The notes under the pieces were generated by a model. The model was not told where the DNA came from and ran no database searches. It saw nothing but the letters and a program-made list of their open reading frames with translations. This document shows positions 34,317 to 43,370 of a stretch of 64,000 nt of DNA, piece by piece. Source of the DNA: Streptomyces broussonetiae (GTDB lineage Bacteria > Actinomycetota > Actinomycetes > Streptomycetales > Streptomycetaceae); contig NZ_CP047020.1 of assembly GCF_009796285.1 (NCBI RefSeq), forward strand, positions 9,486,001 through 9,550,000, written 5' to 3'. The translations under genes and the position numbers were made by a program. Numbering within the stretch: the first letter of the stretch is position 1; every line of letters begins with the position of its first letter.

Positions 34317-34348
34317 CCGCACATTCGTTTCATTTGACTTGACAGCTA

Positions 34349-34799
34349 CCGGATCGGTTCCATGCCTGTCAGTACGCATCCGTGCACGGGCGGGGTTCTG
34401 ACCCGGCTCCGAACTCACCTGACCGGGCAAGGCTGTGACGTCTGCCGTCCTGCTATGACCAGTCCGTCGAACTCCCGCCAAGGCGCAAGGGCGTTGGAGG
34501 CCACCATCCGGACCGCACCAGCCGCCGATCCTCAATGGCACGAGCAACTCGACAGGCTCCGCACGATCGCCTCCTACGACCCGAAAACCCAGTCATGGCG
34601 CGCCCACCCGGCGCGCTCGACCTGACGGGCGTGCAGATGCTGCAGACCCTCTTCGACGCCCCGCGTCCAAGGGTCATCAGAAACGGCCTAGGGGTAGATG
34701 ATCGGAGCTGAGGCCGTTGGGAATGAGTGTGTCGTGTGACGGGATCGGCAGGGGCGCGTTCGCTGAATCGTGCTGGTTTGGGGGCGAGGTCCTCGACTG
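34349..34799. other. spacer after IS3 copy A
   Basis: About 450 nt. One plus-strand frame (34455-34625: MTSPSNSRQGARALEATIRT, then DPQWHEQLDRLRTIASYDPK) has gene-like composition but no ribosome site; nothing else supported. Confidence 0.35.
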
Positions 34800-35070
34800 T
34801 GATCGGGCGGGGCGATGAGTTGTTCGAGTTCACGGACGCGCTGCCGTGCTCGGAGGGGCCGGTGAAGGGGCTGGTCGGGTTGGCGTAGGCGCTCGAGCAC
34901 CGGCGCGGCGCCCTGTACGGCAGCCCGGAACCGGGGCCTCGTCGAGTTCGGCCGGCTGCGGCGCTCCCCGACCGGGTGTCGCTGCCGCGGGCGGCCGACG
35001 GCCGGCTGGTCCTGGCCGTGGACGTCTTCCACTGGCTACGGCCCGATGTCGCCACCAGTGACGAGTCCGG
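34800..35070 (+). pseudogene. IS701-like transposase N-terminal remnant
   Basis: The reading GDELFEFTDALPCSEGPVKG and LVGLA is followed by an in-frame stop and EHRRGALYG. In another frame it continues VSLPRAADGRLVLAVDVFHW and LRPDVATSDES. These match the N-terminal region and first catalytic Asp strand (LAVDxxxWLRPDA) of Streptomyces IS701-like transposases. The element breaks off just before the FAD monooxygenase gene. Confidence 0.65.
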
Positions 35071-35096
35071 TCGATTGCGCAAGGTGAATTTCGGCC

Positions 35097-36221
35097 TCAG
35101 GACAGTTTCGATTCGGGGGCGAAGGCGGGCAGCTTCTCGAGACTGCTGTGCACGGCCTCGGCGCCGTACCCGAACATCTGCCGCTCGTAGTCGTCGACCG
35201 CGCTGAGCAGACTCTGGCGACCTTCGTTGGCCTCGATCAGGCAGCGGCGCAGCAGGTCGGCGTCGCGCAGCGCGGTGTTCGCGCCGTTGCCGCCGGTAGG
35301 GGAAGTGGCGTGGATCGCGTCGCCGAGCAGCGTGACTGGACCGGACGCCCAGCGCTCACCGGGCTTGACCACCCGGATGGACAGCAGCGTGCTGTTGTCC
35401 GGGTCGGCCTGCTCGATCAGCGCGCGCAGTTCCGGGTGCCAACCTTCCATCCTGGACAGCACGGCGTTCTGCGCGGTCAGGTCCCCCAGCGAGCCGTTCG
35501 GCGGCAGGATCATGGCCCAGCGCACGTAGTCGCTGATGTCGGGCAGCGTGACTTCGGCGGCCAGTTGCTCGGCGGCCTGCTTCGGCGGGGTACGGAAGCG
35601 CATCGCACCGAGCAGCAGGCTGACGCCGTCGCCGGTGATCTTCGAGCCGTAGGCCTTGGACAGGGTGGCGAACTCGTCGGTCAGCGGGGTACGGCCGATG
35701 ACGAACCGGACGCCGGTGTCGGTCGGGGTGGTGTGCGGCGACAACACCCCGCGGACCGCGGAGGTGACGCCGTCCGCGCCGACGAGCAGGTCGGCGGTGG
35801 CCGGGTCGCGGCGGGTGAACTGCGCTTGGACATTGCCGTCGGCCAGCACGTCGTAGCCGGTCAGCGCGGCATCGGTGTGCACGGTGAGGCCGGTCAGCAA
35901 CAGGTGCCGCAGCACCTGCCGGTCGACCACGATGCCGGTCCGGCCCGCGCCGAGCTTGCCGATCTCGTTCAGCTGCGGGTCCAGGATCAGCTGCTCGGCG
36001 GAGGCGTCCATGACGATCTCGTCCAGCAGCGGGTGCCAGCGCGTCGGCAGGCAGTCGCGCACCGCCTGGAAACCGCTCAGGTTCAGCACGAGCCGGTAGC
36101 CCTGGAACCGCGCGACGATCCCCGGGTCGCGCTCGAACACGTCGGCCTCGATCCCGGCACCACGCAGACCCTGTGCGAGAGCCAGACCTCCCAGACCGGC
36201 TCCGACAACGGAAACTCGCAT
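35097..36221 (-). CDS. FAD-dependent monooxygenase
   Basis: A 374-residue class A flavin monooxygenase: MRVSVVGAGLGGLALAQGLR (FAD GxGxxG), IEADVFERDPGIVARFQGYR, LLVGADGVTSAVRGVLSP (DG motif) and PVTLLGDAIHATSPTGGNGA (GD motif). GGAGG 7 nt before ATG 36221 fixes the start. It diverges from a TetR gene over 95 nt carrying two palindromes. Homologous pairs inactivate or tailor aromatic antibiotics; the substrate here is not predictable. It is the first intact gene inside the putative IS3 composite transposon, so it may be transferable cargo. Confidence 0.88.
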   Translation of the reverse strand: MRVSVVGAGLGGLALAQGLRGAGIEADVFERDPGIVARFQGYRLVLNLSGFQAVRDCLPTRWHPLLDEIVMDASAEQLILDPQLNEIGKLGAGRTGIVVDRQVLRHLLLTGLTVHTDAALTGYDVLADGNVQAQFTRRDPATADLLVGADGVTSAVRGVLSPHTTPTDTGVRFVIGRTPLTDEFATLSKAYGSKITGDGVSLLLGAMRFRTPPKQAAEQLAAEVTLPDISDYVRWAMILPPNGSLGDLTAQNAVLSRMEGWHPELRALIEQADPDNSTLLSIRVVKPGERWASGPVTLLGDAIHATSPTGGNGANTALRDADLLRRCLIEANEGRQSLLSAVDDYERQMFGYGAEAVHSSLEKLPAFAPESKLS

Positions 36222-36243
36222 CACACACCTCCGAGGCATCGCT

Positions 36244-36294
36244 ACGAACTTAGTTCGTTATGACGATCTAAGTTCTACTTAACGAACTTAGATC
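36244..36294. promoter_or_regulatory. palindromic operators in the divergent monooxygenase/TetR promoter
   Basis: Two inverted repeats: ACGAACTTAGTTCGT at 36244-36258, and arms GATCTAAGTT (36265-36274) and AACTTAGATC (36285-36294) around a 10-nt spacer. All share the element AACTTAG, so the region holds several half-sites. A TATAGT hexamer at 36304-36309 lies just downstream for the TetR gene. This is the expected binding region of the adjacent TetR repressor. Confidence 0.75.
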
Positions 36295-36316
36295 GCGTCA
36301 AGCTATAGTGGTCGGC

Positions 36317-37042
36317 ATGTCCGCCGATCCCCGCCAACGCCGCGCAGCTCGCCACGCCCAACCCGCAGCCGAGGTCGCCGCGTCGGCACCACGCAAGAAG
36401 CCGATCACCGTCGAACGGATCACCGACGCCGCCCTGGAAGTCGTCGCCACCGAGGGGTACGACGCGTTGACCATCCGCCGGGTCGCCGCCGTGCTCGGCA
36501 CCGGTCCGTCGTCGCTGTACGCCCACATCGTCAACAAGGACGACATCGACGATCTGCTGATCGGCAGGCTCTACGCCGAGGTCGTGCTCCCCGAACCGGA
36601 CCCGGCTGCCTGGCGCGAGCAGCTGCTCGGGGTGTACACACAGATCCGCGACCTGTACCTGAAATACCCTGGAGTCTCGCGCGCCGCGCTGGCCACGGTG
36701 CCGACCAACCTGGAAACGCTGCGGGTCGGCGAAGGAATGCTGGCCATCCTGCTCGCGGGCGGCATCGAACCGAGGACGGCCGGATGGGCCCGCGACGCGC
36801 TGTCCCTCTACGTCAGCGCCTACGCACTGGAGCAGTCGCTGGTCCAGCAACGACGCCGGCACCAGGATCACGAATGGGTGCTCAGCCACGAGGAGTTGCT
36901 GGACCGCTTCACCGCACTGCCTGCCGAGAAATTCCCGCAGACTCGGCGCCATGCCGCCGAGCTGATCTCCGGCACAGGACACGACCGCTTCGAGTTCACC
37001 CTCGGCCTGCTCATGAACAACCTGCGGCCCGCATCCGGTTGA
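36317..37042 (+). CDS. TetR-family regulator (TetR_C tetracycline-repressor-like)
   Basis: A 241-residue repressor. The helix-turn-helix is ITVERITDAALEVVATEGYD, then LTIRRVAAVLGTGPSSLYAH, IVNKDDIDDLLIGRLYAEV; the arrangement (TGPSSLYAHI, NKDDIDDLL) resembles the subgroup with a TetR_C_1-type ligand domain. A -10-like TATAGT ends 7 nt before ATG 36317 and no Shine-Dalgarno is present, so the mRNA is probably leaderless. It is divergent from the FAD monooxygenase and most likely represses it through the palindromes between them. Confidence 0.88.
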   Translation: MSADPRQRRAARHAQPAAEVAASAPRKKPITVERITDAALEVVATEGYDALTIRRVAAVLGTGPSSLYAHIVNKDDIDDLLIGRLYAEVVLPEPDPAAWREQLLGVYTQIRDLYLKYPGVSRAALATVPTNLETLRVGEGMLAILLAGGIEPRTAGWARDALSLYVSAYALEQSLVQQRRRHQDHEWVLSHEELLDRFTALPAEKFPQTRRHAAELISGTGHDRFEFTLGLLMNNLRPASG

Positions 37043-37193
37043 CCTGCGGCGTGCGGTGGCCACATGGCGCCGAGGCGATCACAAGTCCCATCATGAGACG
37101 CGCGCCGGCCGTCGGTGGTACCGGCAGGCTCTCGGGTGTCGTCGCCGAACTCGTCCGCGACGGCAGGAGTTGAGCGTTCGGCTCGGTGTGGGG

Positions 37194-37592
37194 ATGGCGC
37201 CGTGGATCGTGTCGGATGAGCTGTGGGAGCGGCTGGAGCCGCTGCTGCCGAAGCGTGATCGGCGTTTTTGCTACCCGGGTCGTAGGCCGCTGCCGGGCCG
37301 GGAGGTGTTGCGCGGCATCCTGTACGTGCTGCACGCCGGTATCCAGTGGGCGCATTTGCCGCAAGAGCCGGGCTTCGGCTTCGGCACGACCTGCTGGCGC
37401 AGGCTGCGGGACTGGAATGAGGCCGGCGTTGGACAGCGGCTGCATGAAGCCCTGCGGGCTGAACTCAACGCGGCCTCCCGGTTCGACGGGTCCGGGTGCG
37501 TGGTCGACTCCGCCGACGTGAGCTCCTAAAAGGGGGCAGCCACTTGGGCCCGTCGCCGGTCGACCCGGGCCGTGCCCGCTCGAAACCGGCTT
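37194..37592 (+). pseudogene. IS5-family transposase N-terminal half
   Basis: MAPWIVSDELWERLEPLLPK, RRPLPGREVLRGILYVLHAG, WAHLPQEPGFGFGTTCWRRL and RDWNEAGVGQRLHEALRAEL match the IS5 N-terminal domain, and VVDSADVSS contains the first catalytic Asp. A stop occurs at about 37527. In the shifted frame LKGGSHLGPSPVDPGRARSK follows, after which the gene ends abruptly beside the ABC exporter relic. Confidence 0.8.
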
Positions 37593-37632
37593 CGTGGACC
37601 TGTACGCGCGCTCGCTGACCGAAGCCGCGCCT

Positions 37633-38775
37633 CTACCGGTCCTGGGCGCGTTTGTAGAGCTCGGCGAAGAGCCCGCCCAACTCCATCAGGGCCTGGAAGT
37701 CACCTTGTTCTCTTACGCGGCCGCCGTCGAGGACGGTGATCCGGTCCGCGAGGTGGGCGTTCTCCAGGTTGTGCGTCACGAACACGGCGGCCTTGCCCTC
37801 GGCCAGGTGCTTGGACCGGCTGATCACAAGGTGTTCGGCGCGCGGGTCCATCGCCGAGGTCGGCTCGTCCAGCATCAGCATCGCGGCGTCCCGGTTGAAG
37901 GCCCGGGCGACCGCGATGCGCTGCCACTGCCCGCCGGACAGGTCGGTGCCGCCCCAGTTCGAGCTGGCCACCAGGGTGTCAAGGCCGTACGGCACCTTGG
38001 CGATGACGCTGTCCGCGCCGGCCGCCTTCGCCGCCTGCAGGAGCAGGGCGTCGTCCTCGGCACGAGGCTGGCCGAGGTGGATGTTGGCGCGCAGGTCCAT
38101 GGGCCAGCGGGTGTAGTCCTGCGGCACCAGCCCGACCCGCGCCCACACGCTGTGCGGGTCCGCTTCGGCGAGGTCGATGCCGTCCCAGGTCGCCGTGCCG
38201 CCGCGTTCGCGACCCGCAGCTCGGTGAGCAGGGCGGACAGCGTGGTCTTGCCCGAGCGGTTCTCCCCGACCAACGCGATCAACTCGCCGCGGCGCAGGGT
38301 CAGGCTGACGCCGTCGACGGCCGGGAGGTCAGCGCCCGGGTACCTGTACGAGATGTTCTCCGCCCGGATCTTGGCGGGGGCACCAGCCGGGACCGGCGTG
38401 GTGCCGCGTACGGCGCGCAGGGCCTTCGCCCGGTGCAGGAACGCCTGCCAGTCGTCCAAGTAGAGCGAGGTGCGGAACAGCCGGGCGGCGGCCATGACCA
38501 GGGAGGTCAGGGCTCCGGTGGAGGTGCGCACGGCAATGACGGCGGTGGCGGCGATGGCCAGGTCCATCCGCCCCGTCGCGGCGAGCCAGCCGAGCGCGGC
38601 CCAGGTCGCGCCGAGCATCAGCACGCTGACGGCCGCCGCGAGCAGGGTGACGCGCAGGACGCGCGGGGCCGCGGCCCGGTGGGTGGCCTTGATCCGGTCA
38701 GTGATCTGCCGGTACCAGGAGGTCAGGACAGTTGGGCCGGTTACCTCGCGACCCTCCAAGGCAACGAATAACGCG
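37633..38775 (-). pseudogene. ABC exporter (fused membrane and ATPase domains), truncated and frameshifted
   Basis: The remaining part begins in the last transmembrane helices (RVTLLAAAVSVLMLGATWAA, MDLAIAATAVIAVRTSTG). It continues into the ATPase with ISYRYPGADLPAVDGVSLTL and Walker A LVGENRSGKTTL. Near 38205 the frame shifts. The rest reads VWARVGLVPQDYTRWPMDL, LSGGQWQRIAVARAF (signature) and MLMLDEPTSAMDP (Walker B), ending LYKRAQDR. The first 250 residues with most of the membrane domain are missing. The type is like exporters of peptide natural products or lipids. Not functional. Confidence 0.82.
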
Positions 38776-39127
38776 CGGTCGGAACAGCATCGCTCCACAA
38801 GTGGGATCGAATCCTTGCCGGGTGGTGCTCGGCGCTGCCACGTGGTGCTGTCCTGCCTGGTCGGCACCGCTTGGCTGCCCACTCCCGCGACTGACACCTC
38901 GTGCCGGACTGTCCGCTCACGCATCGCTCACGCATGCGCTGGAGCTGTGACGTTCAGCAGCACGGCGGCTGGTTGGTCAGGGAGGCCGTTCCTCGCATCC
39001 GCACCCCGAAGAGCCGGTGCCGGTCATTCGGCGTTCGCGGAGCGCAGGCTGCGGGCCGTTCCGACGTCGTCCGGGGACATGTTCGGGATGATTGACGGGA
39101 GGCCCGGCCCTGTGCCTCTGCTGGGGC
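38776..39127. other. spacer without supported gene
   Basis: About 350 nt between two minus-strand genes; no domain, ribosome site or strong hairpin seen. Confidence 0.35.
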
Positions 39128-39892
39128 TTATGCCCTCGTCCGCTTCACATCGTGGCCGACGCTGATCGCCGCTGCGGCCAGGACGCTCAGCGCCAGGGTC
39201 TCGACGACGGAACTCGGATGGGGAACGGTCCGGACGGCGGCGAGCAGGTTCTGACTCGCGGCGAGGGTCAGTCCTGCGCCGATGAGCAGGAGTGCCGTGG
39301 ACAGGCGGCGTGTGGTCGGCAGGGCGGCGGTCCGGGCCGCGTGGGCGACGAGGGTGCACAGTCGGAACGCGGCGAATCCGAGCGTGAACCAGTAGCAGAG
39401 GACCATGGCGGTGTCGGCGACGCCTGTGACGTGTTCGGCGGCGCCGCTCCATGCCGTCAGGCACATGGCCAGGAACGCGGCGGTCGGGGCCGCCAGGGTG
39501 CGGACCGCCGCGGAGGTCAGGGGGCGGAGTACGTCGCCACGGAACGGGGGAAGCGGTGCGGCGAGGCAGATGCCCAGCAGGATCGGGGCGAGCCACAGGC
39601 TGGTGGCGGGGTGGTGGACGTCGGCCGTAAGTGTGCTGGAGGGTTCGGCGGAGCGCAGTAGCAGCCCGGTTGCCGCAGCGAGCGCGAAGAGTGCGACCGT
39701 CAGGACGCGGCGGGTCTGGCCGGTGAAGGACTCGGGCCAGTCGCCGGGGTGGAGCCAGAGCCGCGCGGCGCCGGCCAGGGTGTCGGGCCAGGAGCGGATT
39801 CCCGATGCGGACACCTCGTGGCTGATGTCCTCGCCCCAGCGCTCGCGAACGGCCGGTGGGTAGAGGCGGGTCAGCAGCGTGGCCGCGTTCAT
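39128..39892 (-). CDS. PadR-linked integral membrane protein
   Basis: A 254-residue protein. A soluble N-terminal part (MNAATLLTRLYPPAVRERWG, then EDISHEVSASGIRSWPDTLA) is followed by about six hydrophobic helices (VLTVALFALAAATGLLL, LWLAPILLGICLAAP, LAAPTAAFLAMCLTAWSG, MVLCYWFTLGFAAFRL, TALLLIGAGLTLAAS, VVETLALSVLAAAAISVG). The YPPAVRERWGEDI start is frequent in Streptomyces membrane proteins encoded directly behind PadR regulators. Its ATG overlaps the PadR stop (ATGA), so the two are translationally coupled. Function unknown; probably controlled by or sensing together with the PadR protein. Confidence 0.75.
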   Translation of the reverse strand: MNAATLLTRLYPPAVRERWGEDISHEVSASGIRSWPDTLAGAARLWLHPGDWPESFTGQTRRVLTVALFALAAATGLLLRSAEPSSTLTADVHHPATSLWLAPILLGICLAAPLPPFRGDVLRPLTSAAVRTLAAPTAAFLAMCLTAWSGAAEHVTGVADTAMVLCYWFTLGFAAFRLCTLVAHAARTAALPTTRRLSTALLLIGAGLTLAASQNLLAAVRTVPHPSSVVETLALSVLAAAAISVGHDVKRTRA

Positions 39893-40179
39893 GCCGGAGT
39901 GATCCCGAGGGCACGCAGGCCGGCGGCGGAGATGCGGGCCATCTGCTGGAGTTCGGTGTGAAGTTGGTCGCGGCCGGTGTCGGTGATCTGCATGGTGCGG
40001 TGGCGTTCCTGGGCTTCGGCCGCCTCGTCCGCGGGCCGGATCAGTTCGCGTGCCTCCAGTCGGGAGAGTGCTCCGTAGAGGCTGCCGGGGCCGAGTTTGC
40101 AGCCGGTGAGTTCCTCGATCGCGGCGTTGATGGCGTAGCCGTGCAGTGGGCCGTCGGCGAGGACGGTGAGTACGAGCAT
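39889..40179 (-). CDS. PadR-family regulator
   Basis: A 96-residue winged-helix regulator: MLVLTVLADGPLHGYAINAA, then IEELTGCKLGPGSLYGALSR and LEARELIRPADEA with the wing RHRTMQITDTGRDQLHTEL. The conserved N-terminal leader of about five residues before the first helix is reduced, so the gene may be slightly truncated or start at a different codon; the frame is open upstream. PadR proteins repress drug efflux and stress genes; the divergent membrane protein and ABC transporter genes at 40233-42338 are likely targets. The next gene starts only 53 nt away on the other strand. Confidence 0.8.
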   Translation of the reverse strand: MLVLTVLADGPLHGYAINAAIEELTGCKLGPGSLYGALSRLEARELIRPADEAAEAQERHRTMQITDTGRDQLHTELQQMARISAAGLRALGITPA

Positions 40180-40232
40180 CTGGGCGTCAGGCCATCGGCG
40201 AACACTGGACGGATCCGCTCCTCATCACCTGG

Positions 40233-40595
40233 ATGCTGATCGTCGTGACCACCTCCGACCTGGCGTTCTGCGTGATCAGCAACGCGATCGCCGGGTTCAT
40301 CACACGGCCGCCGCGCACCCGTACCCGCCGCATCGCCGAGGCCGCGATGGTCGCCGGATGCGTCGCGATCAGCGTGGCGACGGCGTTCCGCGACGCCCTG
40401 TGGTCGGTGCTCGGAACAGGAACACTCACATCCGTACCAGCCCTCGCCGCCCTCACACTGGGCGCCGGGGCGGCTACGTCTGTGATCGCGGCGGCTCTCC
40501 TGCTCCCGCGCTTTCCCCAGGGGTCCTCCGGGCCACGCCGCCACCACTCGGACGCGGCCGGCGTCCACCCTCGACGACCGGGAACGAACCGGTGA
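40233..40595 (+). CDS. small membrane protein, possibly 5'-truncated
   Basis: A 120-residue protein with three hydrophobic stretches (MLIVVTTSDLAFCVISNAIA, AAMVAGCVAISVATA, VPALAALTLGAGAATSVIAA) and a hydrophilic C-terminus. In-frame coding-like sequence (AIGEHWTDPLLITW) precedes the ATG without a start codon, so the original gene may have been longer and lost its 5' end at the junction with the PadR gene. It is followed 11 nt later by the ABC ATPase and is probably in that operon. Family unknown. Confidence 0.5.
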   Translation: MLIVVTTSDLAFCVISNAIAGFITRPPRTRTRRIAEAAMVAGCVAISVATAFRDALWSVLGTGTLTSVPALAALTLGAGAATSVIAAALLLPRFPQGSSGPRRHHSDAAGVHPRRPGTNR

Positions 40596-40606
40596 AAGGC
40601 GTGACG

Positions 40607-41554
40607 ATGGAACCGTCCACCGTGCATGAACAAACCGCACCGGTGATCTGCGCCCATAAGCTGTCCAAACGGTACGGGCGCAGGCAGGCCGTCAGCGGGC
40701 TCGGCTTCACCGTGGAAGCCGGCCAGATCTGCGCGCTGCTCGGCCCGAACGGAGCGGGCAAGACCTCCACGATGCGCATGCTGGTCGGCCTGTCCTCCCC
40801 GGACATCGGTAGCGTGACCGTCCTGGGCGAGCCGGTCGGCCTGGGAGCGACCGTGCTGAGCCGCGTCGGCGTCCTCATCGACGGTCCGGCCTTCGTGCCG
40901 CACCTCACCGGCCGGGCCAACCTGCGGCTCCTGTGGTCGGCGACCGGGCAGGCATGGCCGCCCCCTGCCCTGGACGACGCCCTGGACCTCGCCGGCCTCG
41001 GCGACGCGCTCGACCGCAAGGTCAAGGGCTATTCGATGGGTATGAAGCAGCGGCTCATACTGGCTCAGGCCCTGATGCGGAAACCGGACGTACTCATCCT
41101 GGACGAGCCGGCCAACGGCCTGGACCCCGGCGAAGTCAGGGCCCTGCGCGAGCACCTGGGCGAACTGGCCAGGTGCGGGGCCGCCGTACTCGTCTCCAGC
41201 CACCAGCTCGCCGAAGTACAGCAACTGGCCACCCACGCCGTCGTGCTGAACCACGGCCGGCTGATCGCCGCCGGACCGATGGGCGAACTGCTCGGCGACG
41301 CCGGCACCCATCTCCTCCAGGCGGACGACACCGCACGGGCGGCTGCCGTCCTGCGCGTGTTGCCCGGCGTCGCGACGGTCATGACACGGCGTGACGAGAT
41401 CGTCGTCACCGCACCCGGCGTGCCCTCCCGTGACCTCGTCCACGAGCTGGTCACCGAGGGCATCGGCGTCATGTCCGTGCAGCAGGAGAGCAAGTCCCTG
41501 GAAGAGGCGTTCCTGACCATGACCGAAGGAGACGGCGAGCGTGGTGCGCGTTGA
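40607..41554 (+). CDS. ABC-2-type transporter ATP-binding protein
   Basis: A 315-residue cytoplasmic ATPase of the DrrA/BcrA type. Walker A GPNGAGKTS begins at residue 46, preceded by HKLSKRYGRRQAVSGLGFTV. Signature YSMGMKQRLILAQALMRKPD, Walker B VLILDEPANGLDP and the switch His in VLVSSHQLAEVQQLATHAVV follow. The C-terminal third (MTRRDEIVVTAPGVPSRDLV to SKSLEEAFLTMT) is the usual DrrA-like extension. AAAGG 8 nt before ATG 40607 supports this start; GTG 40601 is an alternative. The permease gene overlaps its end by 14 nt. Such pairs export antibiotics or lipids; PadR control is likely. Confidence 0.9.
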   Translation: MEPSTVHEQTAPVICAHKLSKRYGRRQAVSGLGFTVEAGQICALLGPNGAGKTSTMRMLVGLSSPDIGSVTVLGEPVGLGATVLSRVGVLIDGPAFVPHLTGRANLRLLWSATGQAWPPPALDDALDLAGLGDALDRKVKGYSMGMKQRLILAQALMRKPDVLILDEPANGLDPGEVRALREHLGELARCGAAVLVSSHQLAEVQQLATHAVVLNHGRLIAAGPMGELLGDAGTHLLQADDTARAAAVLRVLPGVATVMTRRDEIVVTAPGVPSRDLVHELVTEGIGVMSVQQESKSLEEAFLTMTEGDGERGAR

Positions 41555-42338
41555 ACTGACCACCCAACTGCTGCGGATCCGCACCCTCGCCGTGCTGGCC
41601 TGCCTGGCCGCCGTCCCCGTCATGGCCGGCCTCTCGTTCGCCTCGGACGCGGGGCACCGCAACGGTCGACAGACCGGCCTGTTCGGCGCTTCCCCCTACT
41701 CCGCGCTCAACCTCGCCATGGCGAGCATGGCGTTCATCGAGCCGCTGCTCCTCCCGATTCTGGTGGCGCTGCCGGCGGCCGCGATCGCCTCCTCCGACCG
41801 GGAATGGGGCACCCTGCGCTACCTGTACGTCGCCCCCGCCAGCCGAACGCGCCTTCTGGCGGCCAAACTCGGCGCCCTCACCGTGCTCACCGTGATCGCC
41901 ACCCTGTGCGTACTGACGGCCGGACTTCACGTCGGCCTCGCCGTCTTCGGCTGGCACCCGTTCCATGTCATCGGCGCGCCGAATCTCAACGGCGGTGAGA
42001 CGGCCGTCCGCGTCCTGTCGGCCACCGGCTACTGCCTGTTGTGCATGCTGAGTATCGCGACGATCGCGTTCACCCTGGGGCTCCTCCTGCCCCGCGGTGT
42101 CGAAGCCCTGGGCGCCGCCGTGGCTTTCGTGATCGCCGCGAGCCTCTTCAACGGCTCGCACACCCTGCACCCCGTTCAACTCGTCCTGCCCATGCACTAC
42201 TGGCAGGACTGGACCCACCTGTTCGACCCTTCGGGCACCGCCCACCTCGGCACCGGCATCCTGGTCCAGACCGCCACGAGCGCTCTGGCCACGTGTGCCG
42301 CCGTCCTTGTGCTCTTGCGACGGGACCCCGCGGCATGA
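41541..42338 (+). CDS. ABC-2-type transporter permease
   Basis: A 265-residue membrane protein with six hydrophobic segments: RTLAVLACLAAVPVMAGLSF, AFIEPLLLPILVALPAAAIA, KLGALTVLTVIATLCVLTAG, YCLLCMLSIATIAFTLGLLL, ALGAAVAFVIAASLF and ILVQTATSALATCAAVLVLL. SDREWGTLRYLYVAPASRTR, between helices 2 and 3, is the typical cytoplasmic coupling segment of ABC-2 permeases (REWxxGTLR.L...P.SR). It starts GTG inside the ATPase gene (14-nt overlap), which implies coupled translation and a 1:1 complex. Confidence 0.88.
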   Translation: MVRVELTTQLLRIRTLAVLACLAAVPVMAGLSFASDAGHRNGRQTGLFGASPYSALNLAMASMAFIEPLLLPILVALPAAAIASSDREWGTLRYLYVAPASRTRLLAAKLGALTVLTVIATLCVLTAGLHVGLAVFGWHPFHVIGAPNLNGGETAVRVLSATGYCLLCMLSIATIAFTLGLLLPRGVEALGAAVAFVIAASLFNGSHTLHPVQLVLPMHYWQDWTHLFDPSGTAHLGTGILVQTATSALATCAAVLVLLRRDPAA

Positions 42339-42371
42339 CACCTGATGTGCCTGCGATGCCGAACTTTGCGA

Positions 42372-43148
42372 CTACGCCTCGGCCACGACGATGTAGAACG
42401 TCACCGCCGCAAAGAACGGACCCTGAGTGAGCCGCCTCAGCCAGGTCTCCGCCTCCTGGTCGCTGAAGTACCCTGCCTCGACCGCTCGCCGAGTGGTGCG
42501 TTCCAGGCCGAGGATCTTGTCCGCGACCCGGAGGTCCCGGAAGACGGGAGTGACGGGGATGACCTCGGGCACGGTGAATCCGCTCTCGGTCGCCAGGCGC
42601 GTCAGCTGCCTGCCGATGCCCGCGTTGCGGACCACCCGTTCGGCCACATGGCGGGTGTAGGCGCGCGTCAGGCTGCTGTCGGGGTGGTCGACGGTCAGGG
42701 TCTCCCAGTCGGGCTCGCCCATCACGAGCCGCCCACCCGGCCGCAGGACCCGGCGGATCTCGTCGAGCGCCGCCGACGGATCGGCCACATGCTGCAGGAC
42801 CCGGTCGGTGCGGGCGCGGTCGGCGGTGTCGTCGGCCATCGGCAGACCGTGAATGTCCGCGTGCCGGACCTCCACCGCGGCCTGACCGGTGGTGCGTGTC
42901 CGGGCGGCGTCCACCATGTCGTGGTCGTGGTCGATGCCGATCACAGTCCCGGCCGGGGTGACCGCCTGGGCGAGCGCCTCGAGGTCGGTCCCCGGACCGC
43001 AGCCGAGGTCGAGCACGCTGTGCCCGGCGCGCAGATCGAGTGCGTCGAGCATGCGTTGCTTGTAGGCGCGGCCGAGATCGCTCGTGGCGAGCCGGTCGAG
43101 ATAGGCGACGGAATCGGGCTTGGTTGTCTCGAACGCGGAGGATGTCAT
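42372..43148 (-). CDS. SAM-dependent methyltransferase (UbiE-like)
   Basis: A 258-residue methyltransferase: PDSVAYLDRLATSDLGRAYK at the start, motif I HSVLDLGCGPGTDLEALAQA, VIGIDHDHDMVDAARTRT (acidic end of strand 2), VRHADIHGLPMADDTADRAR (motif IV region) and LRPGGRLVMGEPDWETLTVD. It resembles small-molecule methyltransferases of the Methyltransf_11/25 group; the acceptor is unknown. It is divergent from a MerR regulator over 259 nt and convergent with the ABC permease gene. No strong ribosome site was seen before ATG 43148. Confidence 0.85.
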   Translation of the reverse strand: MTSSAFETTKPDSVAYLDRLATSDLGRAYKQRMLDALDLRAGHSVLDLGCGPGTDLEALAQAVTPAGTVIGIDHDHDMVDAARTRTTGQAAVEVRHADIHGLPMADDTADRARTDRVLQHVADPSAALDEIRRVLRPGGRLVMGEPDWETLTVDHPDSSLTRAYTRHVAERVVRNAGIGRQLTRLATESGFTVPEVIPVTPVFRDLRVADKILGLERTTRRAVEAGYFSDQEAETWLRRLTQGPFFAAVTFYIVVAEA

Positions 43149-43370
43149 GCGCTCAAGTCAACCAACTGTGTTCACCGTACGGGGTGCGTTATTCCGGATC
43201 GGTCTCTTCGTTGAAGTTGCCCAGATACACAGGAGCTCGGCCAAGGCCGACAGTCGCCGGCACGTCGGGCAGGAGAGAAGCCATCGTCGTCATCCATGAG
43301 AAGAACACGGGAAGCCCACCGCTTCGTCAGGGCCATGAGCGCCGATGCTCTCCACAGCTTGTTCCCGAAC

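Larger units (their letters stand above)
32834..34348 (+). mobile_element. IS3-family element, copy A (1515 bp)
   Basis: The unit extends from TCTCTGACATCGTCGGG to TTGACTTGACAGCTA. Its ends are imperfect inverted repeats: left CTGACATCGTCGGGTGAGACG against right, in reverse, CTGTCAAGTCAAATGAAACG. Both sides are flanked by CCG, a probable 3-bp target duplication. A second copy with the same length, same translated products and same CCG flanks lies at 46035-47549 in direct orientation. It encodes an orfA/orfB pair in the usual -1 arrangement. Confidence 0.88.
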
